Source of the DNA: Lutibacter oceani
Lineage (GTDB): Bacteria; Bacteroidota; Bacteroidia; Flavobacteriales; Flavobacteriaceae
DNA: 64,000 bases
NCBI RefSeq assembly: GCF_003384935.1
Contig: NZ_QTTQ01000009.1
Coordinates: 124,001 to 188,000 of the forward strand
Direction: 5' to 3'
Numbering within the stretch: position 1 is the first letter of the stretch; every line of letters starts with the position of its first letter. Position numbers and translations under genes: made by a program. Positions 37,086 to 46,535 of the stretch are shown piece by piece. The notes below the pieces were generated by a model. The model ran no database searches. It had not been told where the DNA came from and saw nothing but the letters and a program-made list of their open reading frames with translations.

Positions 37086-39278
37086 ATGAGTAATATTAAA
37101 AATATAAGTCGTAGAAGTTTTGTTAAAAGTGTTGGTTTAGCTTCTGGTGGATTAATTTTAGCGTGTAATACTCCTGTGTTTTCAGATAAAGATAAAAAAC
37201 CGGAAAATTTAGTAGATTTTAATCCAAATTTATTTGTACAATTAAATTCTGATGGAAGTTTAATATTAATTGCTTCGCGATCAGAAATGGGTAATGGAGT
37301 TAGAACTTCATTACCATCAGTTATCGCAGATGAAATGGATGCTGATTGGTCAAGAGTTTCAGTACAGCAAGCTGTTGGTGATAAAAAATATGGCGACCAA
37401 AATACTGATGGTTCTCGTAGTATCCGTTATTTATACGAACCAATGCGTAAAATGGGTGCAATGGCCAGAGTTATGCTTATAACTGCTGCTGCTCAAAAAT
37501 GGCAAGTCCCAGAAACTGAATGTTCTGCTGAAAATCATTTTATACTTCATACAAGTGGTAAAAAAATTGCATTTGGTGATTTGGTTGAAATTGCAAAAAC
37601 CTTAGAAATTCCTTCTGAAGAAAATTTAAAATACAAATCTCCGAAAGATTTTAAATATATAGGAAAATATTTAAAAGGTATTGATGCTAAAGAATACGGG
37701 AACGGAAGCGCTATTTTTGGTTTAGACAAACGCTTACCGAATATGAAATTTGTTGCCATTGCTCGTTGCCCTGTAACATTTGGAACTGTAAAATCTTTTG
37801 ATAAAACTGAAGCCTTGAAAATTTCTGGTGTTGTAGATGTAATTGAAATTCCAAGAATTGAAAAACCATTTGGTGCTCTTGGTGGTATTGCTGTAATTGC
37901 AACCAATACTTGGGCTGCTTTTAAAGGTAAAGAAGCTCTAAAAATTGAATGGGATTTTGGTGATAATCAGGTTTATGATTCAGATCAATACATGAATCAA
38001 ATTACTGAAAATGTTCACAAACAAGGTAAAATTGGAAAAGATTTAGGAAATGTAAATAACGCTTTTAAAAATGCAGCTAAAACTATTGAAAGTACTTTTC
38101 AATTGCCACATTTAGCACATACACCAATGGAAGTGCCAAATGCAGTTGCATGGGTTCAAGGAGATAGTTGCGAGGTTTGGGCACCTACACAAGCACCACA
38201 ATCAACAAGAAAGGAAGTGACGGATTATTTGGAAACTACTGAAGATAAAGTTACTATAAATGTAACTTTTTTAGGTGGTGGATTTGGTAGAAAATCCAAA
38301 CCAGATTATGTGGTTGAAGCCGTAATTGCTTCAAAAACTATAAATGCTCCTGTACAAGTTGTTTGGACTCGCGAAGATGATATTAAACATGGTTATTATC
38401 ACACAGTTAGTGCTCAATACCTGAAAGCATCTTTAGATAAAAATGGAAATGTAACGGGATGGTTACACCGATTTGCACTACCTTCAATTACTTCAACATT
38501 TATGCCTGGCGTAGATTATGCTGCTGGTTTTGAAATTTCAAGCGCTGCCAATGTTCCTTTTGATATTAAAAATTTAAAAGTAGAAATTGGGCAAGCTCCA
38601 GCTCATGTTAGAATTGGATGGCTGCGTTCTGTTATTAATATTCCTCACGGTTTTTCAATCAATGTTTTTGCAGATGAATTAGCTTATGCCGCGAATAAAG
38701 ATCCATTAGAATTTCGGTTAAATTTAATTGGAAATGATAGAATTGAAGATACAAAAGATCCAATAAAATACAATACTGCACGACTTAAAAATGTATTAAA
38801 AATTGCAGCTAAAAATGCTGATTGGGGAAAAGAACTACCTGAAGGTCATGCGTTTGGATTAGCAGTTCATTATAGTTTTTATTCATATGTAGCTTCAATA
38901 GTTGAAGTATCCATGAAAAATAACAAGGTAAAAGTTCATAACATTTATACTGTTATAGATTGTGGTATAGTTGTAAACAAAAATACAGTTACAGCTCAAA
39001 TGGAAGGTGCTGCAATTTTTGGAATGTCTTTAGCTTATTATGGAAAAATTACAGCTAAAAATGGCGCTATTGAACAAGGTAATTATAACGATTACAAAAT
39101 GATTAGAATGAACGAAATTCCAAAAGTTCATGTTGAAATTGTTGAAAGTACAGAAAACCCAACAGGTGTAGGTGAACCCGGTGTGCCAGTTATTGCCCCT
39201 GCTATTGTAAATGCTATTTATAAAATAACAGGTAAACGTTACTATAACTTACCTTTAAGCGATTATGATTTGGTATAA
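37086..39278 (+). CDS. Molybdopterin-binding large subunit (IorB-like), Tat-exported
   Basis: The 730-residue catalytic subunit of a xanthine-oxidase-family molybdenum hydroxylase. The N-terminus has a twin-arginine signal (NISRRSFVKSVGLASGG) followed by LACN, which could also be a lipobox, so the enzyme is probably periplasmic. Molybdopterin-binding features include THFL-type GGGFGRKSKPDY and the late GVGEPGVPVIAPAI with the conserved active-site glutamate. It pairs with the 2Fe-2S subunit two bases upstream; no FAD subunit is nearby, as expected for the IorAB type. Substrate unknown. Confidence 0.92.
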   Translation: MSNIKNISRRSFVKSVGLASGGLILACNTPVFSDKDKKPENLVDFNPNLFVQLNSDGSLILIASRSEMGNGVRTSLPSVIADEMDADWSRVSVQQAVGDKKYGDQNTDGSRSIRYLYEPMRKMGAMARVMLITAAAQKWQVPETECSAENHFILHTSGKKIAFGDLVEIAKTLEIPSEENLKYKSPKDFKYIGKYLKGIDAKEYGNGSAIFGLDKRLPNMKFVAIARCPVTFGTVKSFDKTEALKISGVVDVIEIPRIEKPFGALGGIAVIATNTWAAFKGKEALKIEWDFGDNQVYDSDQYMNQITENVHKQGKIGKDLGNVNNAFKNAAKTIESTFQLPHLAHTPMEVPNAVAWVQGDSCEVWAPTQAPQSTRKEVTDYLETTEDKVTINVTFLGGGFGRKSKPDYVVEAVIASKTINAPVQVVWTREDDIKHGYYHTVSAQYLKASLDKNGNVTGWLHRFALPSITSTFMPGVDYAAGFEISSAANVPFDIKNLKVEIGQAPAHVRIGWLRSVINIPHGFSINVFADELAYAANKDPLEFRLNLIGNDRIEDTKDPIKYNTARLKNVLKIAAKNADWGKELPEGHAFGLAVHYSFYSYVASIVEVSMKNNKVKVHNIYTVIDCGIVVNKNTVTAQMEGAAIFGMSLAYYGKITAKNGAIEQGNYNDYKMIRMNEIPKVHVEIVESTENPTGVGEPGVPVIAPAIVNAIYKITGKRYYNLPLSDYDLV

Positions 39279-39293
39279 ATTTATAAATAAACA

Positions 39294-39320
39294 CTAAAAA
39301 AGATTTCCAATCTTTTTTAG
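39294..39320. terminator. Bidirectional terminator between IorB-like and SulP genes
   Basis: Perfect 12-base-pair stem CTAAAAAAGATT/AATCTTTTTTAG with a three-base loop between convergent genes. A second small dyad (ATAAGTT-CT-AACTTAT) follows at about 39326-39341. Confidence 0.75.
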
Positions 39321-39338
39321 AATTAGATAAGTTCTAAC

Positions 39339-40961
39339 TTATTTTTCAAAAAGACCTTTGGTGAATTTTTCAGGATTTTCAGCCAAATGATATCGAGGAT
39401 CATCTATTGCTTCAATAATTATTTCGTGAAATTTAGCATCTGCTTTAAATAATAATTCTTTACAATCTTCACTCAAATGTTTTAAATGAATTGTTTTTCC
39501 TTCAGCTTCATATTTTCGAACCAAATTTAAAATAGCTTCAAAAGCTGAATGATCGCTAATTCGAGATTCTATAAAATCAATCTCAATACTATCTGGATCA
39601 TTTTTAACATCAAATTTTTCATTAAATGCGGTTATTGACCCAAAAAATAATGGTCCCCAAATTTCATAAATTTTAGTTCCATCTTCCTTCATGCGCTTTC
39701 TAGCTCTAATACGTTTTGCATTTTCCCAAGAAAAAACAAGGGCACTTACAATTACACCAGCTATAACCGCAATTGCCAAATCAAAAATTACTGTAAGCGA
39801 AGAAACTAATACCAATACAAATAAATCGGTTTTTGGAATTTTATTTATAATTCTAAAACTACTCCAGGCAAAAGTTCCTATTACAACCATAAACATTACT
39901 CCAACAAGTGCTGAAATTGGAACTTGCTCAATATATGACGAACCAAAAAGAATAAAAATCAATAACATAACTGCTGCTACTATTCCGGATAATCTTCCTC
40001 TACCTCCACCTTTTATGTTAATAATAGATTGACCAATCATAGCACAACCACCCATTCCACCAAAAAGTCCCGTAACAACATTGGCACTTCCTTGTGCAAT
40101 ACATTCTTTATTTCCATTACCCCTAGTTTCAGTTAAATCATCAATTAAATTTAAAGTCATTAAAGATTCAATTAAACCAATAGCTGCTAAAATTAATGCG
40201 TATGGGAAAATAAATTTCATGGTTTCAAAAGTAAATGGAACTTTAGAAAAGGTTTCAAGATTTGGAGTAGGAAATCCACCTTTTAATCCTTCTCCTCCAC
40301 CATCTCTAATAAATGAACCCACTGTTGCAACATCAAATTTTGCTACTATAGCAATGGTACTCACAACCAAAATTGCAATTAAAGCTTCGGGTAATTTTTT
40401 TGCCTGTTTTATTTTTGGCAATCCCCACATTATTAACATTGTTAAAGCTACCAAACCAATCATTAAGTACAATTGATTTCCTTGTAACCAAACTTTTTCT
40501 CCGTTAATATTTCTTTTAAACATTCCTAATTGTGACAGAAAAATTACAATTGCCAAGCCGTTAACAAAACCCATCATTACTGGGTGAGGAATTAAACGTA
40601 CAAATTTTCCAAGTTTTAAAACACCCGCTAAAATTTGAATTATTCCCATTAAAATTACGGTTGCAAATAAATAATAGAGTCCTAAATTTTCTCCTGGTTC
40701 ACCAAGAGCATTTCCTTCAGAAACCAAACTTACCATTACAACTGCCAAAGCACCCGTTGCTCCTGAAATCATTCCAGGTCTTCCTCCAAAAATTGAAGTA
40801 ATTAAACCCACCATAAATGCTGCATACAAACCAACTAACGGATCAACACCTGCAACAAATGCAAAAGCAACTGCCTCCGGAACCAATGCTAATGCTACGG
40901 TAATTCCAGATAAAACATCATTTCTAACATTTGAAACTCTTTTCTCAATAAATTCAGTCAT
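39339..40961 (-). CDS. SulP family inorganic anion transporter
   Basis: A 540-residue SLC26/SulP transporter. The membrane region has about 10-14 helices (SGITVALALVPEAVAFAFVA, then GAMVGLITSIFG-like loops and IGQSIINIKGGGRGRLSG). The C-terminal cytoplasmic STAS domain runs from about 430 (YEIWGPLFFGSITAFNEKF to the end). Such carriers move sulfate, bicarbonate or other anions; the substrate is not evident. It is a single gene, convergent with the IorB-like gene. Confidence 0.92.
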   Translation of the reverse strand: MTEFIEKRVSNVRNDVLSGITVALALVPEAVAFAFVAGVDPLVGLYAAFMVGLITSIFGGRPGMISGATGALAVVMVSLVSEGNALGEPGENLGLYYLFATVILMGIIQILAGVLKLGKFVRLIPHPVMMGFVNGLAIVIFLSQLGMFKRNINGEKVWLQGNQLYLMIGLVALTMLIMWGLPKIKQAKKLPEALIAILVVSTIAIVAKFDVATVGSFIRDGGGEGLKGGFPTPNLETFSKVPFTFETMKFIFPYALILAAIGLIESLMTLNLIDDLTETRGNGNKECIAQGSANVVTGLFGGMGGCAMIGQSIINIKGGGRGRLSGIVAAVMLLIFILFGSSYIEQVPISALVGVMFMVVIGTFAWSSFRIINKIPKTDLFVLVLVSSLTVIFDLAIAVIAGVIVSALVFSWENAKRIRARKRMKEDGTKIYEIWGPLFFGSITAFNEKFDVKNDPDSIEIDFIESRISDHSAFEAILNLVRKYEAEGKTIHLKHLSEDCKELLFKADAKFHEIIIEAIDDPRYHLAENPEKFTKGLFEK

Positions 40962-41042
40962 AAGTAGTTATTTTTCAAAAGTGGCAAATATAATGCTTTT
41001 TGTGGGTATTAATTAATTATAATGGTTGAGTTACGAAAACGT

Positions 41043-41621
41043 TTAAAACAATAATTTTATATTTTCATAGGTATTTGTTAAAGCCTCTTTAATTTCAATT
41101 TCATTTTTAAAAGTAACTTTTTCAATTCCTTCTAAAGTTTGAGGAATTAAATTGCCCGAAAAATCCGTTTTCATTAAAAACCAATATGTAATTTTTAAGA
41201 TAATTTTATTTTTTCTTTCAAAAATATGATAGGTAGTTTCCAGTTGGTTTTCAATCATTAAATTATCAACACCACATTCTTCTTCAACTTCTCGCAATGC
41301 ACATTGCTCAATAGTTTCTCCTATTTCTAGTTTACCTTTTGGTAAATCCCATTTATTAAATCGATAAATAAAAAGTACTTTATCTTTTTGTAAAACTTTA
41401 CCTCCTGCTGCTTCCTGTATTTTAAAAAAACCTTTAAATTTTTCCCAATCTTCTTTTAAATTAGAACAAACTAAACAAATGCCACTGTATTTTGATTGAA
41501 ATAAATCATCAATCAAATCAACAATTTGAACACTTTCAAAATTTATAACTTTTAAATTTGTTGAAATCTTATTATTTTCGACAAAAATAATTGGGTGGTC
41601 ATTAACAAAAACTTTATACAT
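41043..41621 (-). CDS. NUDIX hydrolase
   Basis: A 192-residue hydrolase of nucleoside-diphosphate-linked compounds. The NUDIX box is complete: G-x5-E-x7-REVEEECGV (about residues 96-118 from this start), with WDLPKGKLEIGET at its beginning. An extra N-terminal region of about 80 residues precedes it. ATGs at 41621, 41627 and 41630 lie in frame; I chose 41621 (MYKVFV) because the others crowd the divergent pyrE start. Substrate unknown. Confidence 0.88.
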   Translation of the reverse strand: MYKVFVNDHPIIFVENNKISTNLKVINFESVQIVDLIDDLFQSKYSGICLVCSNLKEDWEKFKGFFKIQEAAGGKVLQKDKVLFIYRFNKWDLPKGKLEIGETIEQCALREVEEECGVDNLMIENQLETTYHIFERKNKIILKITYWFLMKTDFSGNLIPQTLEGIEKVTFKNEIEIKEALTNTYENIKLLF

Positions 41622-41624
41622 TTG
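41617..41624 (+). promoter_or_regulatory. -7 box of pyrE, inside the first codons of the NUDIX gene
   Basis: TACATTTG matches TAnnTTTG exactly on the plus strand. Transcription would start about 41630, within a few bases of the pyrE start codon, so the mRNA would be almost leaderless. Confidence 0.55.
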
Positions 41625-41634
41625 CATCATGATT

Positions 41635-42270
41635 ATGAACAAAGATACTGCAAAAAAAACTGCTGAACTTCTATTACAGATTAAAGCTATAAAATTACAA
41701 CCAAATGAACCATTTACCTGGGCTTCTGGTTGGAAATCTCCTATTTATTGTGATAATAGAACAACGCTTTCTTTTCCTAAAATAAGAAATTATTTAAGAG
41801 AAAACTTAGCTAATATTATTGAAAAAGAATATGGAAAACCTGATGTAATTGCTGGTGTTGCAACTGGTGCAATTGCAATTGGGGTTTTGGTAGCACAACA
41901 TTTAAATGTTCCTTTTATTTATGTAAGACCTGAACCAAAAAGCCACGGTAGAAAAAACCAAATTGAAGGTTTTTTAGACAAAAACAAAAATGTTGTTGTG
42001 GTTGAAGATTTAATAAGTACTGGTAAAAGTAGTTTAAATGCTGTAAAGGCTTTAAAAGATGAAGGTGCTAATGTAAAAGGAATGGTAGCTATATTTAATT
42101 ATGGTTTCAGTGTTGCTGAAGAAAATTTCAAAAAAGCAGCTGTTAAATTAACTACTTTAAGTGATTATGATCATTTATTAGAGCAAACATTTGATAGTAA
42201 TTACATTTCAGAAAGCGAGTTAGAAACACTTAAAAAATGGAGAGAAAATCCAAGTGAGTGGAATCAATAA
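41635..42270 (+). CDS. pyrE: Orotate phosphoribosyltransferase
   Basis: Makes orotidine monophosphate in pyrimidine synthesis. The 211-residue protein has the PRPP-binding motif VVVVEDLISTGKSSLNAV and the earlier TWASGWKSPIYCDNR and YVRPEPKSHGRKNQIEG loops typical of PyrE. I took ATG 41635 (MNKDTAKK) over 41629 because the -7 box leaves almost no leader. It shares its 5' end with the divergent NUDIX gene and is followed by an SRPBCC gene nine bases later. pyrR and pyrB are elsewhere in the window. Confidence 0.94.
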   Translation: MNKDTAKKTAELLLQIKAIKLQPNEPFTWASGWKSPIYCDNRTTLSFPKIRNYLRENLANIIEKEYGKPDVIAGVATGAIAIGVLVAQHLNVPFIYVRPEPKSHGRKNQIEGFLDKNKNVVVVEDLISTGKSSLNAVKALKDEGANVKGMVAIFNYGFSVAEENFKKAAVKLTTLSDYDHLLEQTFDSNYISESELETLKKWRENPSEWNQ

Positions 42271-42279
42271 AAATGTATT

Positions 42280-42669
42280 ATGAATTTAGAAACAAAAAAA
42301 TCAGTAATAAATAAATCTCAAAAAGAGTTTTTTGAATTTTTATTAGATCTAAATAATTTTGAACAGTTAATGCCTGAAAACAACACAAAATTTGAAGTTG
42401 ACGGTGATTCGTTTGTGTTTGGTTTAAAAGGTATGCCAGAGATTAGATTAGTGACAAAAGAGAAACAAGAATTTGATAAAATTGTATTAGGAGCTGCAAG
42501 TAGTAAATTAGATTTTTCACTTACAGTTAATATTAATACAGTTTCTGAAAATACTTGTGAAACACAATTATTATTTGAAGGTGATTTTAATCCAATGATG
42601 GCAATGATGGTGAAAGGACCTCTACAAAAATTTATAAATACACTAACAGAAAACGCTAGTAAATTATAA
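42280..42669 (+). CDS. SRPBCC (START-like) family protein
   Basis: A 129-residue single-domain protein with the SRPBCC/START helix-grip pattern: an N-terminal strand and the amphipathic LLDLNNFEQLMPENNTKFEV, central strands, and a long C-terminal helix (MAMMVKGPLQKFINTLTENA). It presumably binds a hydrophobic ligand; no enzyme function is evident. It is nine bases after pyrE, so it is probably cotranscribed. Confidence 0.85.
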   Translation: MNLETKKSVINKSQKEFFEFLLDLNNFEQLMPENNTKFEVDGDSFVFGLKGMPEIRLVTKEKQEFDKIVLGAASSKLDFSLTVNINTVSENTCETQLLFEGDFNPMMAMMVKGPLQKFINTLTENASKL

Positions 42670-42682
42670 TTTTTTAAAGATT

Positions 42683-43420
42683 TTAACGATTCGCAAATTT
42701 TATTTCTTTTAAATTAAATTTGCGAATCGTTTCATTTTCCAGCTCTAACACAAGCCTTCCATTTTTATCTACATCAACAATTTTTCCTAAAAAAATAACG
42801 TTATTTTTATCAATAAACATAGATGGTTTATTCATTTTAAAAAGCGATTCTATATATAATTTCTTAAGTTCTTGTAATCTATTAGATTCAATAAATTGAA
42901 CAAATTTTTTTATAGAGTTTACTATTTTCAACAATAATTCATCTAAATTAAAAGTATGTCCTGTTAAAATTTTTAGAGAAGTAACATTTTCAAGTTCATT
43001 TGAAAAGTTTTCTTGATTCACATTTAGTCCAATACCTACTATAGATTGTTTTATAAAACTACCTCCAATATTATTTTCAATTAACACTCCAGCAACTTTG
43101 TCTTTTACTGCCAAAATGTCGTTTGGCCATTTTATAAAAACAGGTACTTTAACCTGCCCTTTTAACACGTTTAAAAGACCTAAAGAAATAGCCATACTTA
43201 AATAAAACTGCTCTTCAATTTTAAACCTCTTTATATTAATTAAGATGCTGAATGTTAGATTCTTAAACCTATCAGAAGTCCATTTAGTCCCCATTTGTCC
43301 CCTTCCTTTAGTTTGGTGTTCAGCAACAACTACTGTAAAATTTTCAAGGTTACTTTCTGAAGCCATTTTTTTAAGATACAAATTGGTAGAATCAATGGCA
43401 CTAAGTTTGATTATATTCAT
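42683..43420 (-). CDS. birA: Biotin--[acetyl-CoA-carboxylase] ligase
   Basis: Attaches biotin to the carboxyl carrier protein for fatty acid synthesis. The 245-residue enzyme has the biotinyl-AMP motif KGRGQMGTKW (38-47) and WPNDILAVKDKVAGVLIEN. It has no DNA-binding domain, so it is a non-regulatory, single-function ligase. The 3' end carries a strong inverted repeat within the coding sequence. It is divergent from rsfS and convergent with the pyrE unit. Confidence 0.95.
   Translation of the reverse strand: MNIIKLSAIDSTNLYLKKMASESNLENFTVVVAEHQTKGRGQMGTKWTSDRFKNLTFSILINIKRFKIEEQFYLSMAISLGLLNVLKGQVKVPVFIKWPNDILAVKDKVAGVLIENNIGGSFIKQSIVGIGLNVNQENFSNELENVTSLKILTGHTFNLDELLLKIVNSIKKFVQFIESNRLQELKKLYIESLFKMNKPSMFIDKNNVIFLGKIVDVDKNGRLVLELENETIRKFNLKEIKFANR
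42685..42731. terminator. Terminator hairpin built into the birA 3' end
   Basis: Perfect 16-base arms AACGATTCGCAAATTT (42685-42700) and AAATTTGCGAATCGTT (42716-42731) with a 15-base loop. The left arm reaches the birA stop codon and the right arm encodes part of its last residues. It could stop transcripts from both the pyrE unit and birA. Confidence 0.65.
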
Positions 43421-43440
43421 TTAGAAAATTATATATTTAT

Positions 43441-43448
43441 CAAAGTTA
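43441..43448 (-). promoter_or_regulatory. -7 box of birA
   Basis: The minus strand reads TAACTTTG, an exact TAnnTTTG match, 21 bases before the birA start codon. Confidence 0.6.
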
Positions 43449-43478
43449 CAGAAATCATATTTTATGATAAAAAAATAA

Positions 43479-43486
43479 TAACTTTG
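43479..43486 (+). promoter_or_regulatory. -7 box of the rsfS operon
   Basis: TAACTTTG matches TAnnTTTG exactly, 21 bases before the rsfS start codon and divergent from the birA box. Confidence 0.6.
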
Positions 43487-43506
43487 CAATCAAATAAAAA
43501 AAATTA

Positions 43507-43878
43507 ATGACGAAAAAAAATGTAAGCGCAGATGATTTAATAGCGGTGATTTTAAAGGCGATAGATGAAATAAAAGGAGTCGACATTCAAATTTTAGATT
43601 TAAGAGAAATTGAAAACACAGTTTGTGATTATTTTATAATCTGTTCAGGAACTTCAAATACACACGTAAATGCCATTTCAGGTATTATTCAAAAACAGGT
43701 AGGTAAATTATGTAAAGAAAAACCTTGGCACGTTGAAGGTGAAGGAAATGCTGAATGGATTTTAATAGATTATGTGAATGTAGTTGTACACGTTTTTCAA
43801 AAAAATATTCGTGAATATTATGATATTGAAAGCCTTTGGGGAGATGCCAAAATTACACAAATACCAACATCCAATTAA
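43507..43878 (+). CDS. rsfS: Ribosomal silencing factor RsfS
   Basis: Binds ribosomal protein L14 and blocks subunit joining when nutrients are low. The 123-residue DUF143 protein has the family signature DYFIICSGTSNTHVNAIS and the WHVEGEGNAEWILIDYVNVVVHVF core. It opens a seven-gene run on the plus strand: ftsH follows after 31 bases, then LUD, cdsA, psd, ACBP and YceI. Confidence 0.95.
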   Translation: MTKKNVSADDLIAVILKAIDEIKGVDIQILDLREIENTVCDYFIICSGTSNTHVNAISGIIQKQVGKLCKEKPWHVEGEGNAEWILIDYVNVVVHVFQKNIREYYDIESLWGDAKITQIPTSN

Positions 43879-43909
43879 ACAATATTTCAACTTATTGAAA
43901 AATAAATAA

Positions 43910-45901
43910 ATGAGTCAAGAAAAAAAGAATACACCAAATAATAAAAATATTAAAACTCCTAAATTCAATTTTTACTGGATTTACGGAATTGTTTTTGTAC
44001 TTTTTATAGGCTATCAAATTTTTAATAGCGAAAGCTTATCAACAAAAAACTTGAGCCAAAATGAATTTAAAACTATATTAACGGATAATGATATTGATAA
44101 AATAGTTATTGTTAATAAAGATATTGCCAACATTTACATAAAAAATGAGGCATTAGAAAAAGAAAAGCATAAAAAGAATAAAGGTTCTCTTTATTCCAGT
44201 AATGCGCCAATGTATTATTATGACTTTGGTGATTTACAAAATTTTGAAAAAGAATTAAGCCAAGAAAAAACGGCAAACTCTTTAGATTTTGATACATCTA
44301 ACGTTGAAAAAACAAACCTTTTAGATCAACTTTTTATTTATTTACCATTTATATTTTTAATTGGTTTATGGATTTATTTTATGAGAAGAATGTCTGGCGG
44401 TGGCTCAGGTGGTGGAGGTGGTCAAATTTTTAGCATTGGAAAATCTAAAGCTAAACTATTTGATCAAGATCAAAAAGTAAAAACCTCATTTAAAGATGTT
44501 GCTGGTTTAGAAGGTGCGAAAGAGGAAGTGCAAGAAATTGTAGATTTCTTAAAAAGTCCAGATAAATACACATCCCTTGGTGGTAAAATTCCAAAAGGTG
44601 CATTATTAGTTGGCCCTCCTGGAACAGGTAAAACATTATTAGCTAAGGCTGTTGCAGGTGAAGCTGGAGTGCCATTTTTCTCACTTTCGGGATCAGATTT
44701 TGTTGAAATGTTTGTTGGTGTTGGAGCGTCAAGAGTTAGAGATTTATTTAAACAAGCGCAGCAAAAAGCACCCTCAATTATTTTTATAGATGAAATAGAT
44801 GCCGTTGGTAGAGCCCGTGGAAAAAATAATATGACTGGTGGTAATGATGAAAGAGAAAATACCTTAAATCAGTTATTAACTGAAATGGATGGTTTTGGAA
44901 CTGATACAAACGTAATTGTAATTGCTGCCACAAACCGAGCTGATGTATTAGACAAAGCTTTGTTACGTGCAGGTCGTTTTGACCGACAAATTTATGTTGA
45001 TTTACCAGATTTAAAAGAAAGAGCTGCAATATTTAAAGTACATATTAAGCCTATTAAAATTCATAAAGACGTTGATCTTGAGTTTTTATCGCAGCAAACT
45101 CCAGGTTTTTCAGGAGCAGATATTGCAAATTTATGTAATGAAGCAGCTTTAATTGCCGCCAGAAAAGGTAAAAAAGCTGTTCATCATCAAGACTTTTTAG
45201 ATGCTGTAGATAGAATTATAGGTGGGTTAGAAAAGAAAAATAAATTAATTTCACCAAAAGAAAAGAAAACAATTGCTTTTCATGAGGCTGGACACGCAAC
45301 TGCAAGTTGGATGTTAGAACACGCAGCTCCATTAGTTAAGGTAACAATTGTACCAAGAGGTCAGTCTTTAGGTGCAGCTTGGTATTTACCAGAAGAACGT
45401 CAAATTGTTCAGGCTGAACAAATGTTAGATGAAATGTGTGCTACACTTGCTGGTAGAGCTGCTGAAAAAATTATGTTTGATAAAATTTCTACAGGAGCAT
45501 TAAATGATCTTGAAAAAGTTACCAGACAAGCACGTGCAATGGTTACAATTTATGGTTTAAACGATAAAATTGGGAACATTACGTATTATGATTCCAGTGG
45601 CCAATCTGATTATAATTTCACAAAACCTTATAGTGAGGAAACTGCACAAACAATTGATAAAGAAATTTCCGAAATTATTGAAGCACAGTACCAAAGAGCT
45701 ATTGAAATATTATCTAAAAATAAAGATAAGCTTATTACTTTAGCCGAGCTTTTACTTGAAAAGGAAGTGATTTTCAAAAAAGATTTAGAAGCTATTTTTG
45801 GGCAAAGACCATTTGAAAAGGAAGAAGAAATAAAAATAGTTGAAGAGGAAAAGACTCTTGAAGAACCTAAAATTGAAAATTCATCGGAAACAGAAGAATA
45901 A
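43910..45901 (+). CDS. ftsH: ATP-dependent zinc metalloprotease FtsH
   Basis: Membrane-anchored AAA+ protease for quality control of membrane and some cytosolic proteins. The 663-residue protein has two membrane helices (about 22-40 and 138-158) flanking a periplasmic region, a glycine-rich linker, Walker A GPPGTGKT at 235-242, Walker B IFIDEIDA, the second region of homology with [19 protein letters not shown], and the zinc-binding HEAGH at 458-462. The C-terminal tail is highly acidic. A LUD gene follows after 43 bases. Confidence 0.98.
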   Translation: MSQEKKNTPNNKNIKTPKFNFYWIYGIVFVLFIGYQIFNSESLSTKNLSQNEFKTILTDNDIDKIVIVNKDIANIYIKNEALEKEKHKKNKGSLYSSNAPMYYYDFGDLQNFEKELSQEKTANSLDFDTSNVEKTNLLDQLFIYLPFIFLIGLWIYFMRRMSGGGSGGGGGQIFSIGKSKAKLFDQDQKVKTSFKDVAGLEGAKEEVQEIVDFLKSPDKYTSLGGKIPKGALLVGPPGTGKTLLAKAVAGEAGVPFFSLSGSDFVEMFVGVGASRVRDLFKQAQQKAPSIIFIDEIDAVGRARGKNNMTGGNDERENTLNQLLTEMDGFGTDTNVIVIAATNRADVLDKALLRAGRFDRQIYVDLPDLKERAAIFKVHIKPIKIHKDVDLEFLSQQTPGFSGADIANLCNEAALIAARKGKKAVHHQDFLDAVDRIIGGLEKKNKLISPKEKKTIAFHEAGHATASWMLEHAAPLVKVTIVPRGQSLGAAWYLPEERQIVQAEQMLDEMCATLAGRAAEKIMFDKISTGALNDLEKVTRQARAMVTIYGLNDKIGNITYYDSSGQSDYNFTKPYSEETAQTIDKEISEIIEAQYQRAIEILSKNKDKLITLAELLLEKEVIFKKDLEAIFGQRPFEKEEEIKIVEEEKTLEEPKIENSSETEE

Positions 45902-45944
45902 TTTAATAAGTTTTTCATAATTTTGAATTTATTCAAACTATATA

Positions 45945-46532
45945 ATGAGTATATTCAAAAAACTATTTAATTCTCCAAAAGAAACAGTATCTGAAGAATC
46001 TTCTTTAGAATCTGAAAACTTACCACTTGATCAAATTTTTGTAAAAAATTTTATTAAGAATAGTGGTAAGTTTTTGTATTCTACATCATTAGAAGAGGTT
46101 ATTTTAAATATATCTAAAATTGTTCAAGAAAATTCATGGGAAACAATTACTTGTAATGATAATGATCTTTTAAAGTTAATAAAATCAATTAATATTAAAA
46201 CAACTGATAAGTTAACAAATTTACATCCAGCTTTTTTAAGTTGTGAACATTTAATTGCAGAAAATGGTAGTATTTTGTTTTCCTCAAATCAATTAAAAGA
46301 GCATAAAATTTCAGAATTATCTGAAAACTTTATTGTTTATGCAACTACTAGTCAATTAGTAAAAACAAAAGGCGAGAGTTTAACTGGAATTAAAACAAGA
46401 TATAAAGGTAATATACCTAGCAATATAAGTGCAATTAAAAATTACAATCCTAACAATAAAGATGAGGATTTTATGAGTTATGGAAACACAAATTCAAAAA
46501 ACTTATATTTACTGCTTTTTGAAGATTTATAA
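45945..46532 (+). CDS. LUD domain-containing protein
   Basis: A 195-residue protein of the LUD (lactate utilisation, LutB/C-type) fold: the central GSILFSSNQLKEHKISEL segment and the later YATTSQLV resemble LutC/YkgG, with alternating strands around them. The LutAB partners are not nearby, so lactate oxidation should not be assumed. It sits between ftsH and cdsA, three bases before cdsA, as is common in Bacteroidetes. Function there is unknown. Confidence 0.78.
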   Translation: MSIFKKLFNSPKETVSEESSLESENLPLDQIFVKNFIKNSGKFLYSTSLEEVILNISKIVQENSWETITCNDNDLLKLIKSINIKTTDKLTNLHPAFLSCEHLIAENGSILFSSNQLKEHKISELSENFIVYATTSQLVKTKGESLTGIKTRYKGNIPSNISAIKNYNPNNKDEDFMSYGNTNSKNLYLLLFEDL

Positions 46533-46535
46533 TTT

